Below are positions 31,251 to 41,006 of a stretch of DNA of 64,000 nt, piece by piece. A program made the translations under genes and the position numbers. The notes under the pieces are model-generated. The model was given only the letters and a program-made list of their open reading frames with translations. It made no database searches and was not told the DNA's origin. The DNA comes from Vagococcus luciliae (GTDB lineage: Bacteria; Bacillota; Bacilli; Lactobacillales; Vagococcaceae): the NCBI RefSeq assembly GCF_024637875.1, contig NZ_CP102451.1, forward strand, positions 1,491,001 through 1,555,000. The letters run 5' to 3'. Every line of letters begins with the position of its first letter. Position 1 is the stretch's first letter.

Positions 31251-31285
31251 AAAAAAGACCAAGTCAATTGTGGCTTGGTCTTTTG
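31251..31285. terminator. Bidirectional intrinsic terminator
   Basis: Stem AAAAGACCAAG / CTTGGTCTTTT between thrS and the convergent cystathionine lyase gene, with A- and T-runs on its two sides. Confidence 0.88.
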
Positions 31286-31286
31286 C

Positions 31287-32420
31287 TTATTTCAGTGCAT
31301 TTTCTAAATCACTAATTAAATCATTACAGTCTTCAATACCACATGACAGACGAATTAAGGTAGAAGTCACTCCCATTTTGATGCGTTCTTCTTCAGGCAT
31401 ACAGGCATGTGACATGGTCCAAGGATAAGATAAAATCGACTCAACACCGCCAAGACTGACAGCCACAATAGGGATTTGACATTTATTGAAGAAGTCTGCC
31501 ACTTTGTCCTCACAACTTAACTCAAAACTTAAAACAGCGCCACCAGATTGTGTTTGTGCTTGATGAATGTCTGCTTGAGGATGAGATGTTAGTCCAGGGT
31601 AATAAACAGATTTTATTTCATCGTGATTTGATAAAAAGTCTGCGATTTTAGCAGCATTTTTAACAGATTGTTTCATGCGAAGTCCCATTGTTTTGACCCC
31701 TCTAAGTAGTAACCATGCGTCCTCTACCCCTAAAATACTCCCTAATGCTTTTTGGTGTTTTTTTAGAGTTAAATACAGATCTTCATCATTTGTCGCAATG
31801 AGTCCGGCTAAAATATCACTGTGACCATTAATAAATTTTGTGGCACTGTGAATGACAATATCTACCCCAAAATCGAGTGGTTGTTGATGAATAGGTGTCA
31901 TAAATGTGTTGTCACAAGCAGTTAAAATACCATGTTTTTTTGCCAAATGACAAACAGCTTTTAAGTCTGTAATCGTTAATAAAGGATTTGATGGCGTTTC
32001 TAAATAAAATAACTTAGTATTTGGTCGGATGGCATTTTCCCATGCCGAAACATCGGATTCATCAACGAAAGTATGTTCAACTCCAAAACGTGTGAGAAAT
32101 TCCGTCACAATATGATAAGTACCTCCATAAATGTTTTTTCCAAGAATAAGATGATCTCCTTGAGATAACATAAATAAAACAGAATTGATGGCTGCCATAC
32201 CAGAAGAAAAAGCTAAACCATATGACGCATTTTCAAGTGAGGCGATGCATTCTTCAACAGCGGTGATGGTTGGATTACCGAACCGAGTGTAGTTATATCC
32301 AGTATGATGGAAGACATCATCTTGATGGAACGTGGATGTTTGATATTTTGGAATGGATGCAGCCCCAGTTTCTTTGTCGATAACGGAATAACCGTGTAGT
32401 AATTTTGTATTGATGTTCAT
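31287..32420 (-). CDS. Cystathionine gamma-lyase/beta-lyase family PLP enzyme
   Basis: Cys/Met-metabolism PLP enzyme of 377 residues. The PLP Lys is Lys195 in HSATKFINGHSD. Other family signatures are YTRFGNPT, the AFSSGMAAI loop and LETPSNP. Members include cystathionine beta-lyase (MetC), gamma-lyase (MccB/YrhB) and gamma-synthase; they are hard to separate by sequence. The neighbouring divergent cystine transporter favours a role in cysteine/methionine interconversion. ATG at 32420 follows TGGAGGGG. A candidate -35 TTGACA lies upstream at 32495-32500 (minus strand) next to a GCAT-AC-ATGC palindrome. Confidence 0.88.
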   Translation of the reverse strand: MNINTKLLHGYSVIDKETGAASIPKYQTSTFHQDDVFHHTGYNYTRFGNPTITAVEECIASLENASYGLAFSSGMAAINSVLFMLSQGDHLILGKNIYGGTYHIVTEFLTRFGVEHTFVDESDVSAWENAIRPNTKLFYLETPSNPLLTITDLKAVCHLAKKHGILTACDNTFMTPIHQQPLDFGVDIVIHSATKFINGHSDILAGLIATNDEDLYLTLKKHQKALGSILGVEDAWLLLRGVKTMGLRMKQSVKNAAKIADFLSNHDEIKSVYYPGLTSHPQADIHQAQTQSGGAVLSFELSCEDKVADFFNKCQIPIVAVSLGGVESILSYPWTMSHACMPEEERIKMGVTSTLIRLSCGIEDCNDLISDLENALK

Positions 32421-33075
32421 AAAATCCCCTCCAATTTTATATAAGTTAATTTTATTCTGTTAATACCTTGAACGTAACACTTGCATGTATGCGCTGTCAA
32501 TTAAATTTTAAGTAAAATTTCGTATTAAAAAACGTTCATATGAATAACATTTCAAATAAATCATTATTTTTGAGAGTAAATTTTTTTAAATGATAGATAT
32601 TTTGTGTATAATGACAACTATAAATTAGGAATGGAGGTTAAATGATGTGCATATTACTTGAACCTATTGCTCTTTATTATATATCGTGAAATTAAAAGTT
32701 GAGTTTTTACATCAGATTAAATTCTGATAAATGCTTAAGCTGAATAAATGAGTTCAGATATGATTGAAGGATAAATAGCGTAAGTAATGTAAGTAATGGC
32801 AAATAGTTAGTGAGTTTAGAAGATATAGGAAGTAGGGTTTTATGTAATCGTACAAATGACATGTTTTTTGTAAAATTTAGAGTATTTTAATGGTTTTATT
32901 GATATCATAACAAACATGTGTAAAATCTGCTTTTTAAAGTAGTATATTCTCAAAAACGGTTTTGTTAGAAGTTGAAATTATTCTTATTAAATAATTTTTC
33001 TGAAAATGTTTTGAAACAAATTAGTTTAAAAAATGATTCTATCAGTGTAGACTGGTAAAAAAGGAGATGATATTC
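32421..33075. other. AT-rich intergenic region between the lyase and the cystine transporter
   Basis: This gap holds the lyase promoter on the minus strand, a perfect palindrome TTCATATGAA (32535-32544), a -10 TATAAT on + (32607-32612), a 15-codon ORF (32642-32689) and a tandem 9-base repeat GTAAGTAAT (32780-32797). It also holds an 8-base inverted repeat ACATGTTT / AAACATGT (32859-32866, 32912-32919). I see no T-box, SAM riboswitch or convincing terminator in it. Confidence 0.6.
32642..32689 (+). CDS. Short peptide ORF (15 codons), possible leader peptide
   Basis: ATGATG at 32642-32647 follows a strong ATGGAGGTTAA site and a -10 at 32607-32612. The ORF reads MMCILLEPIALYYIS and ends at TGA 32687-32689. 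The cystine transporter gene starts 387 bases later. One Cys codon occurs early. The ribosome site and promoter argue that it is translated. Whether it is a leader peptide, a small membrane-active peptide or a chance ORF is open. Confidence 0.45.
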   Translation: MMCILLEPIALYYIS

Positions 33076-34494
33076 ATGATAGATGTTCCATTTTTCTCAC
33101 AATTTCTTAAAGTGAGTAATTTTTACACGTTGATTGCTATTGTATTGTTAGGTGCGGCAATGGTGTGCTTAAAAATGCTTAAAGACAAAAAAGTAAGTTT
33201 TTCTAAACGCATGATTATCGCTTTGATCATTGGTCTAGTACTAGGGATTGGTATTGATATTATCAGTAACAAAAGTGGTATTTACATTGATCATGCTAGA
33301 GGAGAAATATCTGCATGGTTTGGACTTATTGGGACAGGATTTTTAAAACTAGTTCAGTTACTTGCTATTCCAGTCGTCTTTTTATCTATTATTAAAGTTG
33401 TTGTGGATGTACAAGGTGATCGTATTCGAAGTTTAACAGGTCGTACATTCATTACATTATTAAGCACAACAGCTATTTCTGCGATTGTTGGTATTTTAGT
33501 TGTTAAGCTATTTAATTTAAATGCGACTAGTTTTGCAGGAGACTTAACGGAACAAAAGACAGAATTTATAAATAATATTGCCTCACAAAGTTTCCCTGAA
33601 TTCTTTTTAAATTTAATTCCTAATAATATTATTAGCGTAATGGGAGACAATGGGAGTATCGTATCGGTTGTTATTATTGCAGCGATGTTTGCCAGTGCAA
33701 TTCGTTTCTTAAAGGTTAAAAAACCAACTGAAGTAGCTCCTTTTGTGACATTTCTAGACTCATTACGTACTACAGTTAATTCTGTTTTGACAAACGTTAT
33801 TAAATTAATGCCATATGGTGTGGTTGCTCTTGTAAGTAACACTATTATTTCAAATGGTATCCAATCTGTTGTTAGTATGCTAGGATTTATAGCAGCACTT
33901 TATACAGGGGTTATCATTATGTTATTGGTATATGTTGTTATTTTAAGTTTTATGGGTGTCAATCCAGTTATGTTCTACAAGAAAGCTTTTAATACATTGT
34001 TATTTGCTTTTTCTTCTCGTTCAAGTGTAGGAACATTACCTTATACTCTGCAAACACTTGAAAAAGACATGGGTGTATCAGGTGAAACATCAAACTTTGT
34101 TGCAACACTTGGTACAACAATTGGTATGAATGGATGTGCCGGTGTATTTCCGGCAATGCTTGGAACATTAGTTGCCGCAGCAGCGGGAGCTACTATGGAC
34201 TTTTCATTCTTTGTATTGGTAGTTGTTGTAGTAACAGTTGGTTCAATCGGTATTGCCGGTGTACCAGGAACAGCAACCGTTGCAGCGACCGTTACATTAA
34301 ATGGATTAGGATATGGCTCAGCTATATCAAGTATTGGAGCAGTTTTTGGAATTGATCCAATTGTTGATATGGGACGTACTATGTTAAATGTTTGTGGCAG
34401 TATGGTATCTTCTATTGTGGTAGACAAATGGGAAGGAACGTTTGATAAAGATCAGTTCAATACACCATCAAATCATACGCAAATTAATGAATAA
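33076..34494 (+). CDS. L-cystine transporter, TcyP-like (DAACS family)
   Basis: Sodium- or proton-coupled symporter of 472 residues. Segments shared with B. subtilis TcyP include WFGLIGTGFLKLVQ, FAFSSRSSVGTLP, GMNGCAGVFPAML and VDMGRTMLNVCGSM, and they separate it from glutamate and C4-dicarboxylate relatives. About eight membrane helices with two hairpin loops are expected. AAGGAG at 33061-33066 fits ATG 33076; the ATG at 33067 would abut it. The divergent neighbour is a cystathionine lyase, consistent with sulfur amino-acid supply. A terminator follows. Confidence 0.85.
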   Translation: MIDVPFFSQFLKVSNFYTLIAIVLLGAAMVCLKMLKDKKVSFSKRMIIALIIGLVLGIGIDIISNKSGIYIDHARGEISAWFGLIGTGFLKLVQLLAIPVVFLSIIKVVVDVQGDRIRSLTGRTFITLLSTTAISAIVGILVVKLFNLNATSFAGDLTEQKTEFINNIASQSFPEFFLNLIPNNIISVMGDNGSIVSVVIIAAMFASAIRFLKVKKPTEVAPFVTFLDSLRTTVNSVLTNVIKLMPYGVVALVSNTIISNGIQSVVSMLGFIAALYTGVIIMLLVYVVILSFMGVNPVMFYKKAFNTLLFAFSSRSSVGTLPYTLQTLEKDMGVSGETSNFVATLGTTIGMNGCAGVFPAMLGTLVAAAAGATMDFSFFVLVVVVVTVGSIGIAGVPGTATVAATVTLNGLGYGSAISSIGAVFGIDPIVDMGRTMLNVCGSMVSSIVVDKWEGTFDKDQFNTPSNHTQINE

Positions 34495-34495
34495 T

Positions 34496-34523
34496 AAAAA
34501 GAGACGTTTATCGTCTCTTTTTT
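34496..34523 (+). terminator. Intrinsic terminator after the cystine transporter
   Basis: Stem AAAAAGAGACG / CGTCTCTTTTT with a five-base loop and T-run. Confidence 0.9.
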
Positions 34524-34609
34524 GTTTATCTAAAAACATCATTGTATTAGTGAATAGCAACCAGTTTTATGATAAACTAAGTGAGCAAGTTAAATGAAGG
34601 AGATAATCA

Positions 34610-35515
34610 ATGACACAATTACATTATGTAGTAGAAGATAAAAAAGGAAGAATTGATAAAGTGCTAGCAGAGGTTTTTTCAGATTATTCACGCTCTCAAA
34701 TTCAGAGTTGGTTAAAAGAAGAAGCAGTGAATGTTAATGGAGAGATTGTTAAAGCAAATTATAAAGTGAAACAAAATGATTGTATCGATATTGAAATACC
34801 AGAAGCAAAAGAATTAACCTTAGAACCACAAGATATCCCATTAGAAATTGTTTATGAAGATGATGATGTGATTGTTGTAAACAAACCTCAAGGAATGGTA
34901 GTCCATCCATCTATGGGACATCCTGATGGGACGCTTGTTAATGCATTGTTATTTCACGCAGGATCACTTTCAAGTATTAATGACGTGATCCGTCCAGGGA
35001 TTGTTCACCGAATTGACAAGGATACATCTGGACTATTGATGGTGGCAAAAAATGATGTGGCACATATTGCGCTTCAGGATGAGTTAAAAGAACGTAAAAC
35101 ACTAAGAAAATATGTGGCATTAGTTCATGAGGTAATTCCACATGAAAAAGGAAAAATTGAAGCACCAATAGGTAGAAGTAAAGACAACCGTCAAAAACAA
35201 GCGATCGTAGCAGATGGTAAAGAAGCAGTGACTCATTTTACCGTATTAGAACGATTTTTGGATTATACGTTAATTGAATGTGTCCTTGAAACTGGAAGAA
35301 CACATCAAATTCGTGTGCATATGGATTATATCGGTTATCCAATTGTTGGCGATCCATTATATGGTCCTAAGAAAACAATTAAGGGAAATGGGCAATTTTT
35401 ACATGCCAAAACCCTTGCTTTCACTCATCCGACAACAGGTGAATTGATGACCTTTGATTCTGAGTTACCAGAAATATTTAAAAAAACATTGAAGGAAATC
35501 GAAAATAATGATTGA
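34610..35515 (+). CDS. rluD: 23S rRNA pseudouridine synthase, RluD family
   Basis: Isomerises uridines, likely 1911/1915/1917 in helix 69 of 23S rRNA. An N-terminal S4 RNA-binding domain (about 12-65) precedes the catalytic domain with Asp136 in HRIDKDTSGLL and the C-terminal RTHQIRVHM motif. 301 residues is normal. In many Lactobacillales it sits between lspA and pyrR; here lspA is not adjacent and the upstream neighbour is the cystine transporter. The pyr promoter overlaps its end. Confidence 0.92.
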   Translation: MTQLHYVVEDKKGRIDKVLAEVFSDYSRSQIQSWLKEEAVNVNGEIVKANYKVKQNDCIDIEIPEAKELTLEPQDIPLEIVYEDDDVIVVNKPQGMVVHPSMGHPDGTLVNALLFHAGSLSSINDVIRPGIVHRIDKDTSGLLMVAKNDVAHIALQDELKERKTLRKYVALVHEVIPHEKGKIEAPIGRSKDNRQKQAIVADGKEAVTHFTVLERFLDYTLIECVLETGRTHQIRVHMDYIGYPIVGDPLYGPKKTIKGNGQFLHAKTLAFTHPTTGELMTFDSELPEIFKKTLKEIENND

Positions 35516-35540
35516 TATTTACTGATTCGTGGGTTATACT
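35512..35540 (+). promoter_or_regulatory. Promoter of the pyr operon
   Basis: TTGATA (35512-35517), exactly 17 bases, then TATACT (35535-35540). The -35 overlaps the rluD stop codon. Start is expected near 35547. Confidence 0.8.
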
Positions 35541-35559
35541 CAGTACAACAAAACAGAAC

Positions 35560-35688
35560 AGTCCTTTAAGAGTAGTCCAGAGAGGCTAAGAAGGCTCGTG
35601 AATATTTGTAGAATTGGGATACGTGTATCCTTATATCACTATGACTAAACACAAACCTCTTAACTCTCATGGTTAAGAGGTTTTTTTG
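35560..35688 (+). ncRNA. PyrR-dependent attenuator 1, upstream of pyrR
   Basis: The leader carries the PyrR-binding hairpin signature AGTCCAGAGAGGCT (35574-35587), whose UCCAGAGAGGCU-like loop is the known PyrR target. The terminator AACCTCTTAAC / GTTAAGAGGTT with a T7 run follows (about 35654-35687). In the established model UMP-bound PyrR stabilises the anti-antiterminator and promotes termination when pyrimidines are plentiful. Confidence 0.92.
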
Positions 35689-35701
35689 TGGGAAAATTTA
35701 G

Positions 35702-36253
<552 letters not shown>

Positions 36254-36261
36254 ATAAGCTT

Positions 36262-36370
36262 TTTAATCGAGTACAGAGAGACTAGGAAAAGCAGAGACGG
36301 TTGGTGAAAAAAGTCAAGCACCAATACGTTTTCGTGCGCCTCGTTTCAAAAGTGAAACGAGGATTTTTTA
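36262..36370 (+). ncRNA. PyrR-dependent attenuator 2, between pyrR and pyrP
   Basis: A second PyrR hairpin signature GTACAGAGAGACTAG (36270-36284) is followed by a stem pair GGTTGGTG / CACCAATA and the terminator CCTCGTTTC (36339-36347) / GAAACGAGG (36354-36362) with a T-run. It should adjust expression of pyrP and downstream genes separately from pyrR. Confidence 0.9.
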
Positions 36371-36389
36371 TTATAAAGGAGACTGTCAA

Positions 36390-37682
36390 ATGAAAGAAAA
36401 CTATAGAAACCCAGATGTTGTATTGGATATTCACGATAAACCAAAAGGAATTAAGTGGTTAGGATTAAGTTTACAACATTTGTTTACGATGTTTGGTGCT
36501 ACAGTGTTAGTTCCGATTTTAGTCGGCATTAATCCAGGAATTGCTTTATTTAGTTCAGGACTTGGAACGATTGTGTATCTCATCATAACAAAAGGAAAAA
36601 TACCAGCTTACTTAGGAAGTAGTTTTGCGTTTATTGCTGCGATGCAAATGTTAATGAAAGATGATGGGTATCCGGCAGTTGCCTTGGGAGCTATCACAAC
36701 GGGGATTGTCTACTTAATTGTTTCAGCGATTGTGAAACGAGCAGGATCAGCTTGGTTAGATAAGTTACTTCCATCGATTGTGGTTGGACCAGTTGTCATG
36801 GTAATCGGACTTGGGTTAGCTGGAAATGCAGCAAGTCAAGCGATGTATGCAGTTGGAGCAAATGGCGAACAAGTGTACAGTGTGAAATACATTGCAGTTG
36901 CCTTGATTACGATGTCACTAACGATTTTCTTTAATATGTATCTTAAAGGGTTTATGGGACTTATCCCAATATTACTAGGAATTGTGTGTGGTTACTTTAT
37001 CGCATTAGCAGTTGGAATTGTCGATGTTGAGCCAATTAGACAAGCAGCATGGTTTGCTTTACCTGACTTTCAAGCACCATTTGTGACTTACACACCAAAA
37101 TTTTATTTAACCGCGATTGTGACCATGGCACCTATCGCGTTTGTGACGATGACAGAACACATTGGTCATTTAATGGTGTTAAATAAATTAACAAAACGAG
37201 ATTTCTTTAAAGAACCAGGATTAGATAAGACATTAAAAGGTGATGGATTAGCACAAATTGTTGCTGGTTTAGTTGGTGGTCCTCCTGTCACAAGTTATGG
37301 TGAAAATATTGGGGTTCTTGCGATTACTCGCGTACATAGCGTGTTTGTTATCGGTGGAGCAGCGGCTTTGGCTATGGGATTAAGTTTTGTCGGAAAATTA
37401 ACCGCGATTATTCAAAGTATTCCTAACCCAGTTATTGCGGGAATTAGTTTTATCCTATTCGGAGTGATTGCATCAAGTGGATTGAAAATTTTAATCGATA
37501 ACAAAATTGATTTTAACTTAAAACGAAACCTACTAATTGCCTCAGTTATCTTAGTAGTAGGAATCGGCGGATTAACATTCCAAGTTGGAGCGGTTGCTGT
37601 ATCTGGTATGGCTCTTGCCACATTATTTGGAATCATTTTGAACTTGATTTTACCTGAAAAAGCAAAAAGCGAATTAGAATAA
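36390..37682 (+). CDS. pyrP: Uracil permease
   Basis: Proton-coupled uracil uptake protein of the NCS2 family with about 12-14 helices and 430 residues. Typical segments are WLGLSLQHLFTMFGATVLVP, GSSFAFIAAM, TEHIGHLMVL and GGPPVTSYGENIGVLAITRV. It follows the second PyrR attenuator and lies 15 bases before pyrB. It lets the cell use external uracil in place of de novo synthesis. Confidence 0.96.
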   Translation: MKENYRNPDVVLDIHDKPKGIKWLGLSLQHLFTMFGATVLVPILVGINPGIALFSSGLGTIVYLIITKGKIPAYLGSSFAFIAAMQMLMKDDGYPAVALGAITTGIVYLIVSAIVKRAGSAWLDKLLPSIVVGPVVMVIGLGLAGNAASQAMYAVGANGEQVYSVKYIAVALITMSLTIFFNMYLKGFMGLIPILLGIVCGYFIALAVGIVDVEPIRQAAWFALPDFQAPFVTYTPKFYLTAIVTMAPIAFVTMTEHIGHLMVLNKLTKRDFFKEPGLDKTLKGDGLAQIVAGLVGGPPVTSYGENIGVLAITRVHSVFVIGGAAALAMGLSFVGKLTAIIQSIPNPVIAGISFILFGVIASSGLKILIDNKIDFNLKRNLLIASVILVVGIGGLTFQVGAVAVSGMALATLFGIILNLILPEKAKSELE

Positions 37683-37697
37683 AAAGGAGAGGCTCAA

Positions 37698-38624
37698 ATG
37701 ATTATTACATCAGAACGAATTAGTTTAAAACATTTATTAACTGCTGAGTCATTAAGTGATCAAGAAGTGATGGGGTTAATTAAGCGAGCGCAGCAGTTCA
37801 AACGAGGAGATAAACCTCAATTGACAAATGACCAATATTTTGTTGCAAATCTTTTCTTTGAAAATAGCACAAGAACACATAAAAGTTTTGAAGTAGCAGA
37901 GAAAAAGATGGGAATTGATGTAATTGAGTTTGATGCTAAAACAAGTTCTGTTTCAAAAGGGGAGTCATTATATGACACTGTCTTGACCATGTCAGCGATT
38001 GGGGTACATGCCTGTGTGATTCGTCACTGGGAAGAAGATTATTATAATGAATTGATTCAAAGTAAAACCATTACAGCATCCATCATTAATGGAGGAGACG
38101 GTAGTGGTAATCATCCAACACAGTGTTTACTTGACTTATTGACTATATATGAAGAGTTCGGACATTTTGACAATTTAAATATTGCGATATGTGGCGATTT
38201 AACGCATTCACGTGTGGCAAATTCAAATATGAAAATGTTAAAACGACTTGGAGCAAATCTGTTTTTCTGTGGACCAGAAGAATGGTACAACAAAAAATAT
38301 GAAGCATATGGAACTTACATGCCGATAGATGATGTTTTAGATAAAGTAGATGTAATGATGATGTTACGCGTTCAACACGAACGTCATGAAAGTGGTGAAA
38401 GTTTCTCAAAAGAAGACTACCATCAACAACATGGGTTAACTAATGAACGGGCAAAACAAATGAAAGAAAAAGCCATCATCATGCATCCAGCACCAGTTAA
38501 TCGTGATGTTGAGTTAGCCGATGAGTTAGTTGAAAGTTATCAATCACGCATCACGCAACAGATGACCAATGGTGTATTTATTAGAATGGCAATATTAGAA
38601 GCCATTTTACAAGGAAAATCTTAG
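37698..38624 (+). CDS. pyrB: Aspartate carbamoyltransferase catalytic subunit
   Basis: Condenses carbamoyl phosphate with aspartate, the first committed step of UMP synthesis. The carbamoyl-phosphate motif is [12 protein letters not shown] (near 54-65); [11 protein letters not shown] and [11 protein letters not shown] are also present. Length of 308 fits the class of trimeric enzymes without a PyrI regulatory chain, and no pyrI gene is seen. Control therefore lies in PyrR attenuation. Confidence 0.97.
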   Translation: MIITSERISLKHLLTAESLSDQEVMGLIKRAQQFKRGDKPQLTNDQYFVANLFFENSTRTHKSFEVAEKKMGIDVIEFDAKTSSVSKGESLYDTVLTMSAIGVHACVIRHWEEDYYNELIQSKTITASIINGGDGSGNHPTQCLLDLLTIYEEFGHFDNLNIAICGDLTHSRVANSNMKMLKRLGANLFFCGPEEWYNKKYEAYGTYMPIDDVLDKVDVMMMLRVQHERHESGESFSKEDYHQQHGLTNERAKQMKEKAIIMHPAPVNRDVELADELVESYQSRITQQMTNGVFIRMAILEAILQGKS

Positions 38625-38634
38625 GAGGATGAAC

Positions 38635-39918
38635 ATGAAAACATTAATTAAAAATGGACAAATGGTTACAAGAAGAAATCAGTTAATCCCAGTAGATATT
38701 TGGATTGAAGAAGGGAAAATCAAAGGGATTGGTCAGTTTACTGAAACAGCAGAAAGTTTTGAACAAGTTGTTGATGCGAAAAACGGATTGATAACACCAG
38801 GATTAGTTGATGTTCATGTGCATTTTAGAGAACCAGGATTTGAATACAAAGAAACGATTGAAACAGGAAGTCGTTCAGCTGCAAAAGGTGGTTTCACCAC
38901 TGTATGTGCTATGCCAAACGTTAATCCTGTACCTGATACACCAGAAAAATTAACAGATATGTATCAACGTATTGAAAAAGATAGTGTAGTAAATATCTTA
39001 CAATATGCGCCGATTACGAAGAAATTAAACAGTGAAGAATTAGTTGATTTTGTCGGTCTAAAAGAAGCTGGCGCATTTGCCTTTACAAATGATGGCGTCG
39101 GAGTTCAAACAGCCGGTGTGATGTATGAAGCAATGAAAGAAGCAGCAGCACTTGATATGGCGATTGTGGCCCACACTGAAGACGAGAGTTTATTATTTGG
39201 TGGCGTGATGCACTTAGGTGAAAAATCAAAAGAGTTAGGGTTACCAGGAATTATGAGTGCAACAGAATCATCACAGATTGCAAGAGATGTGTTATTAGCA
39301 AAAGAAACGGGTGTTCACTATCATGTCTGTCATGTGTCAACAAAAGAAAGTGTTGAAGTCATCAGACAAGCAAAAAAACATGGTGTTCATGTGACGTGTG
39401 AAGTGTGTCCCCATCATTTAATTATGACAGATGAGGATATCACGCATGATCATGGTTACTTCAAAATGAATCCGCCACTAAGAGCAACTGATGATCAACA
39501 AGCATTAATTGACGGATTACTGGATGGAACGATTGATTGTATTGCAACAGACCATGCCCCACATAGCCACGAAGAAAAAAATCAAAGTATGATTGATTCG
39601 CCGTTTGGTATTGTGGGAAGTGAAACAGCTTTTTCTTTAATGTACACACACTTTGTTAAAACAAATCGTTTTACATTAGAGCAAGTGGTGTACTGGATGA
39701 CAGAAGCACCATCAAAAATATTTGGGTTAGAGACTGGTTCTTTAAATATTGGATTTGATGCAGACATTGCCATTTTTGATTTAGAGAATGAAGTCACAAT
39801 ACCTGAAGAATTTTTATCAAAATCAAATAATACGCCATTTAGCGGAGAAAAAGTTATAGGGGATACTTTATACACCTTTGTAAAAGGAAAAATGGTTTGG
39901 AACAAAGAGGAGGCGTAA
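38635..39918 (+). CDS. pyrC: Dihydroorotase
   Basis: Zinc amidohydrolase that closes carbamoyl-aspartate to dihydroorotate. Metal ligands include His61 and His63 in [10 protein letters not shown], with later DHAPH and HVSTKES motifs typical of class I dihydroorotase. TTAGGAGG (38621-38628) abuts an ATG at 38629 but is properly spaced for ATG 38635, so I start there (427 residues). The upstream gene is pyrB and carA follows after five bases. Confidence 0.96.
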   Translation: MKTLIKNGQMVTRRNQLIPVDIWIEEGKIKGIGQFTETAESFEQVVDAKNGLITPGLVDVHVHFREPGFEYKETIETGSRSAAKGGFTTVCAMPNVNPVPDTPEKLTDMYQRIEKDSVVNILQYAPITKKLNSEELVDFVGLKEAGAFAFTNDGVGVQTAGVMYEAMKEAAALDMAIVAHTEDESLLFGGVMHLGEKSKELGLPGIMSATESSQIARDVLLAKETGVHYHVCHVSTKESVEVIRQAKKHGVHVTCEVCPHHLIMTDEDITHDHGYFKMNPPLRATDDQQALIDGLLDGTIDCIATDHAPHSHEEKNQSMIDSPFGIVGSETAFSLMYTHFVKTNRFTLEQVVYWMTEAPSKIFGLETGSLNIGFDADIAIFDLENEVTIPEEFLSKSNNTPFSGEKVIGDTLYTFVKGKMVWNKEEA

Positions 39919-39923
39919 TTAAA

Positions 39924-41006
39924 ATGAAGCGATTGTTAATCTTAGAAGATGGAACATGTTATGAAGGAGAAGGATTTGGCGCACCAAGTTCGGCTACAGG
40001 CGAATTAGTATTTACCACAGGAATGAGTGGTTATCAAGAGATGATGACAGACCCTAGTTTTAAAGGGCAAATTTTATTATTTACTTACCCAACAATAGGA
40101 AATTACGGAATTAACCGAGATGACTTTGAGTCAATGTCGCCAGCTTGTTCTGCCGTTGTGGTGAGAGATGTTGCCAGAGTAGCATCAAATTGGCGTTCTC
40201 AAGCGACATTAGATGAATTTTTAAAACGTAAAGGTGTTCCTGGTATTAGTGGGATTGACACACGCGCTTTAACGAAAAAAATTCGAGAAAAAGGTGCGAT
40301 GAAAGCGAGTATCATCGATGTTGTGTCAGACTTGAATCATGCTTATGATCAGTTAAGAGCAACGGTTTTACCATCTACTCAAGTTCAATCCGTTTCAACA
40401 ACTAAGCCGTATAGTATCCCTGGTACAGGAGCAAATGTTGTCATGATTGATTTTGGAATGAAACAAAGTATCCTACGTGAATTAATTAAACGTGATTGTC
40501 ATATTACGGTCGTTCCTTATGATACAACAGCTGATGAGATTTTATCCTATCAACCAGATGGTGTCATGTTATCAAATGGTCCTGGTAATCCGAAAGATTT
40601 ACCATTAGCATTAAAAACGATTTTAAAACTTCAAGGTATTGTCCCAATCTTTGGTATCTGTTTAGGTCACCAACTACTAAGTTTAGCCAATGGTGCTGAT
40701 ACGTATAAAATGCGGTTTGGTCACCGAGGAGGCAATCATGCAGTTCGCGAAATTGCGTCTGACTCTGTTTACTTTACCTCACAAAATCATGGTTATGCTG
40801 TCTCACTTGATAGTTTAGATACAACAGAATTAATGCTAACACATGTTGATATTAATGATGGATCAGTAGAGGGAGTGAAACACAAAAATCATCCGGCTTT
40901 TTCAGTGCAATTTCATCCGGATGCCGCACCTGGACCACATGACGCGGTCTCAATTTTTGATGAGTTTATTGAATTAATGGAAAACTGGGGGAATCAACAT
41001 GCCTAA
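39924..41006 (+). CDS. carA: Carbamoyl-phosphate synthase small (glutaminase) subunit
   Basis: Hydrolyses glutamine and passes ammonia to CarB. An N-terminal CPSase domain is followed by a class I glutaminase with the nucleophile Cys246 in GICLGHQLL and the later His/Glu pair around [12 protein letters not shown] at 39924 follows AGAGGAGGCG. A longer frame from 39897 overlaps the pyrC end without support. The last bases overlap carB by eight. Placement inside the pyr operon suggests pyrimidine-directed carbamoyl phosphate. Confidence 0.96.
   Translation: MKRLLILEDGTCYEGEGFGAPSSATGELVFTTGMSGYQEMMTDPSFKGQILLFTYPTIGNYGINRDDFESMSPACSAVVVRDVARVASNWRSQATLDEFLKRKGVPGISGIDTRALTKKIREKGAMKASIIDVVSDLNHAYDQLRATVLPSTQVQSVSTTKPYSIPGTGANVVMIDFGMKQSILRELIKRDCHITVVPYDTTADEILSYQPDGVMLSNGPGNPKDLPLALKTILKLQGIVPIFGICLGHQLLSLANGADTYKMRFGHRGGNHAVREIASDSVYFTSQNHGYAVSLDSLDTTELMLTHVDINDGSVEGVKHKNHPAFSVQFHPDAAPGPHDAVSIFDEFIELMENWGNQHA

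Noticed and set aside
32780-32797. Tandem 9-base repeat GTAAGTAAT as a satellite or recombination site
   Set aside because: Only two copies in AT-rich DNA; it is mentioned as part of the intergenic region but does not support a separate element.
32690-33075. Possible T-box or SAM riboswitch for the cystine transporter
   Set aside because: No GGTGGAACCACG-type T-box, no SAM core and no clear terminator before the gene.
33354-33842. 162-codon open frame on the minus strand
   Set aside because: It lies wholly inside the cystine transporter gene, has no ribosome site and its protein is biased by the reverse of membrane codons.
34041-34427. 128-codon open frame on the minus strand
   Set aside because: It is antisense to the cystine transporter end and shows the Thr/Val/Pro-rich composition of a reverse reading of hydrophobic codons.
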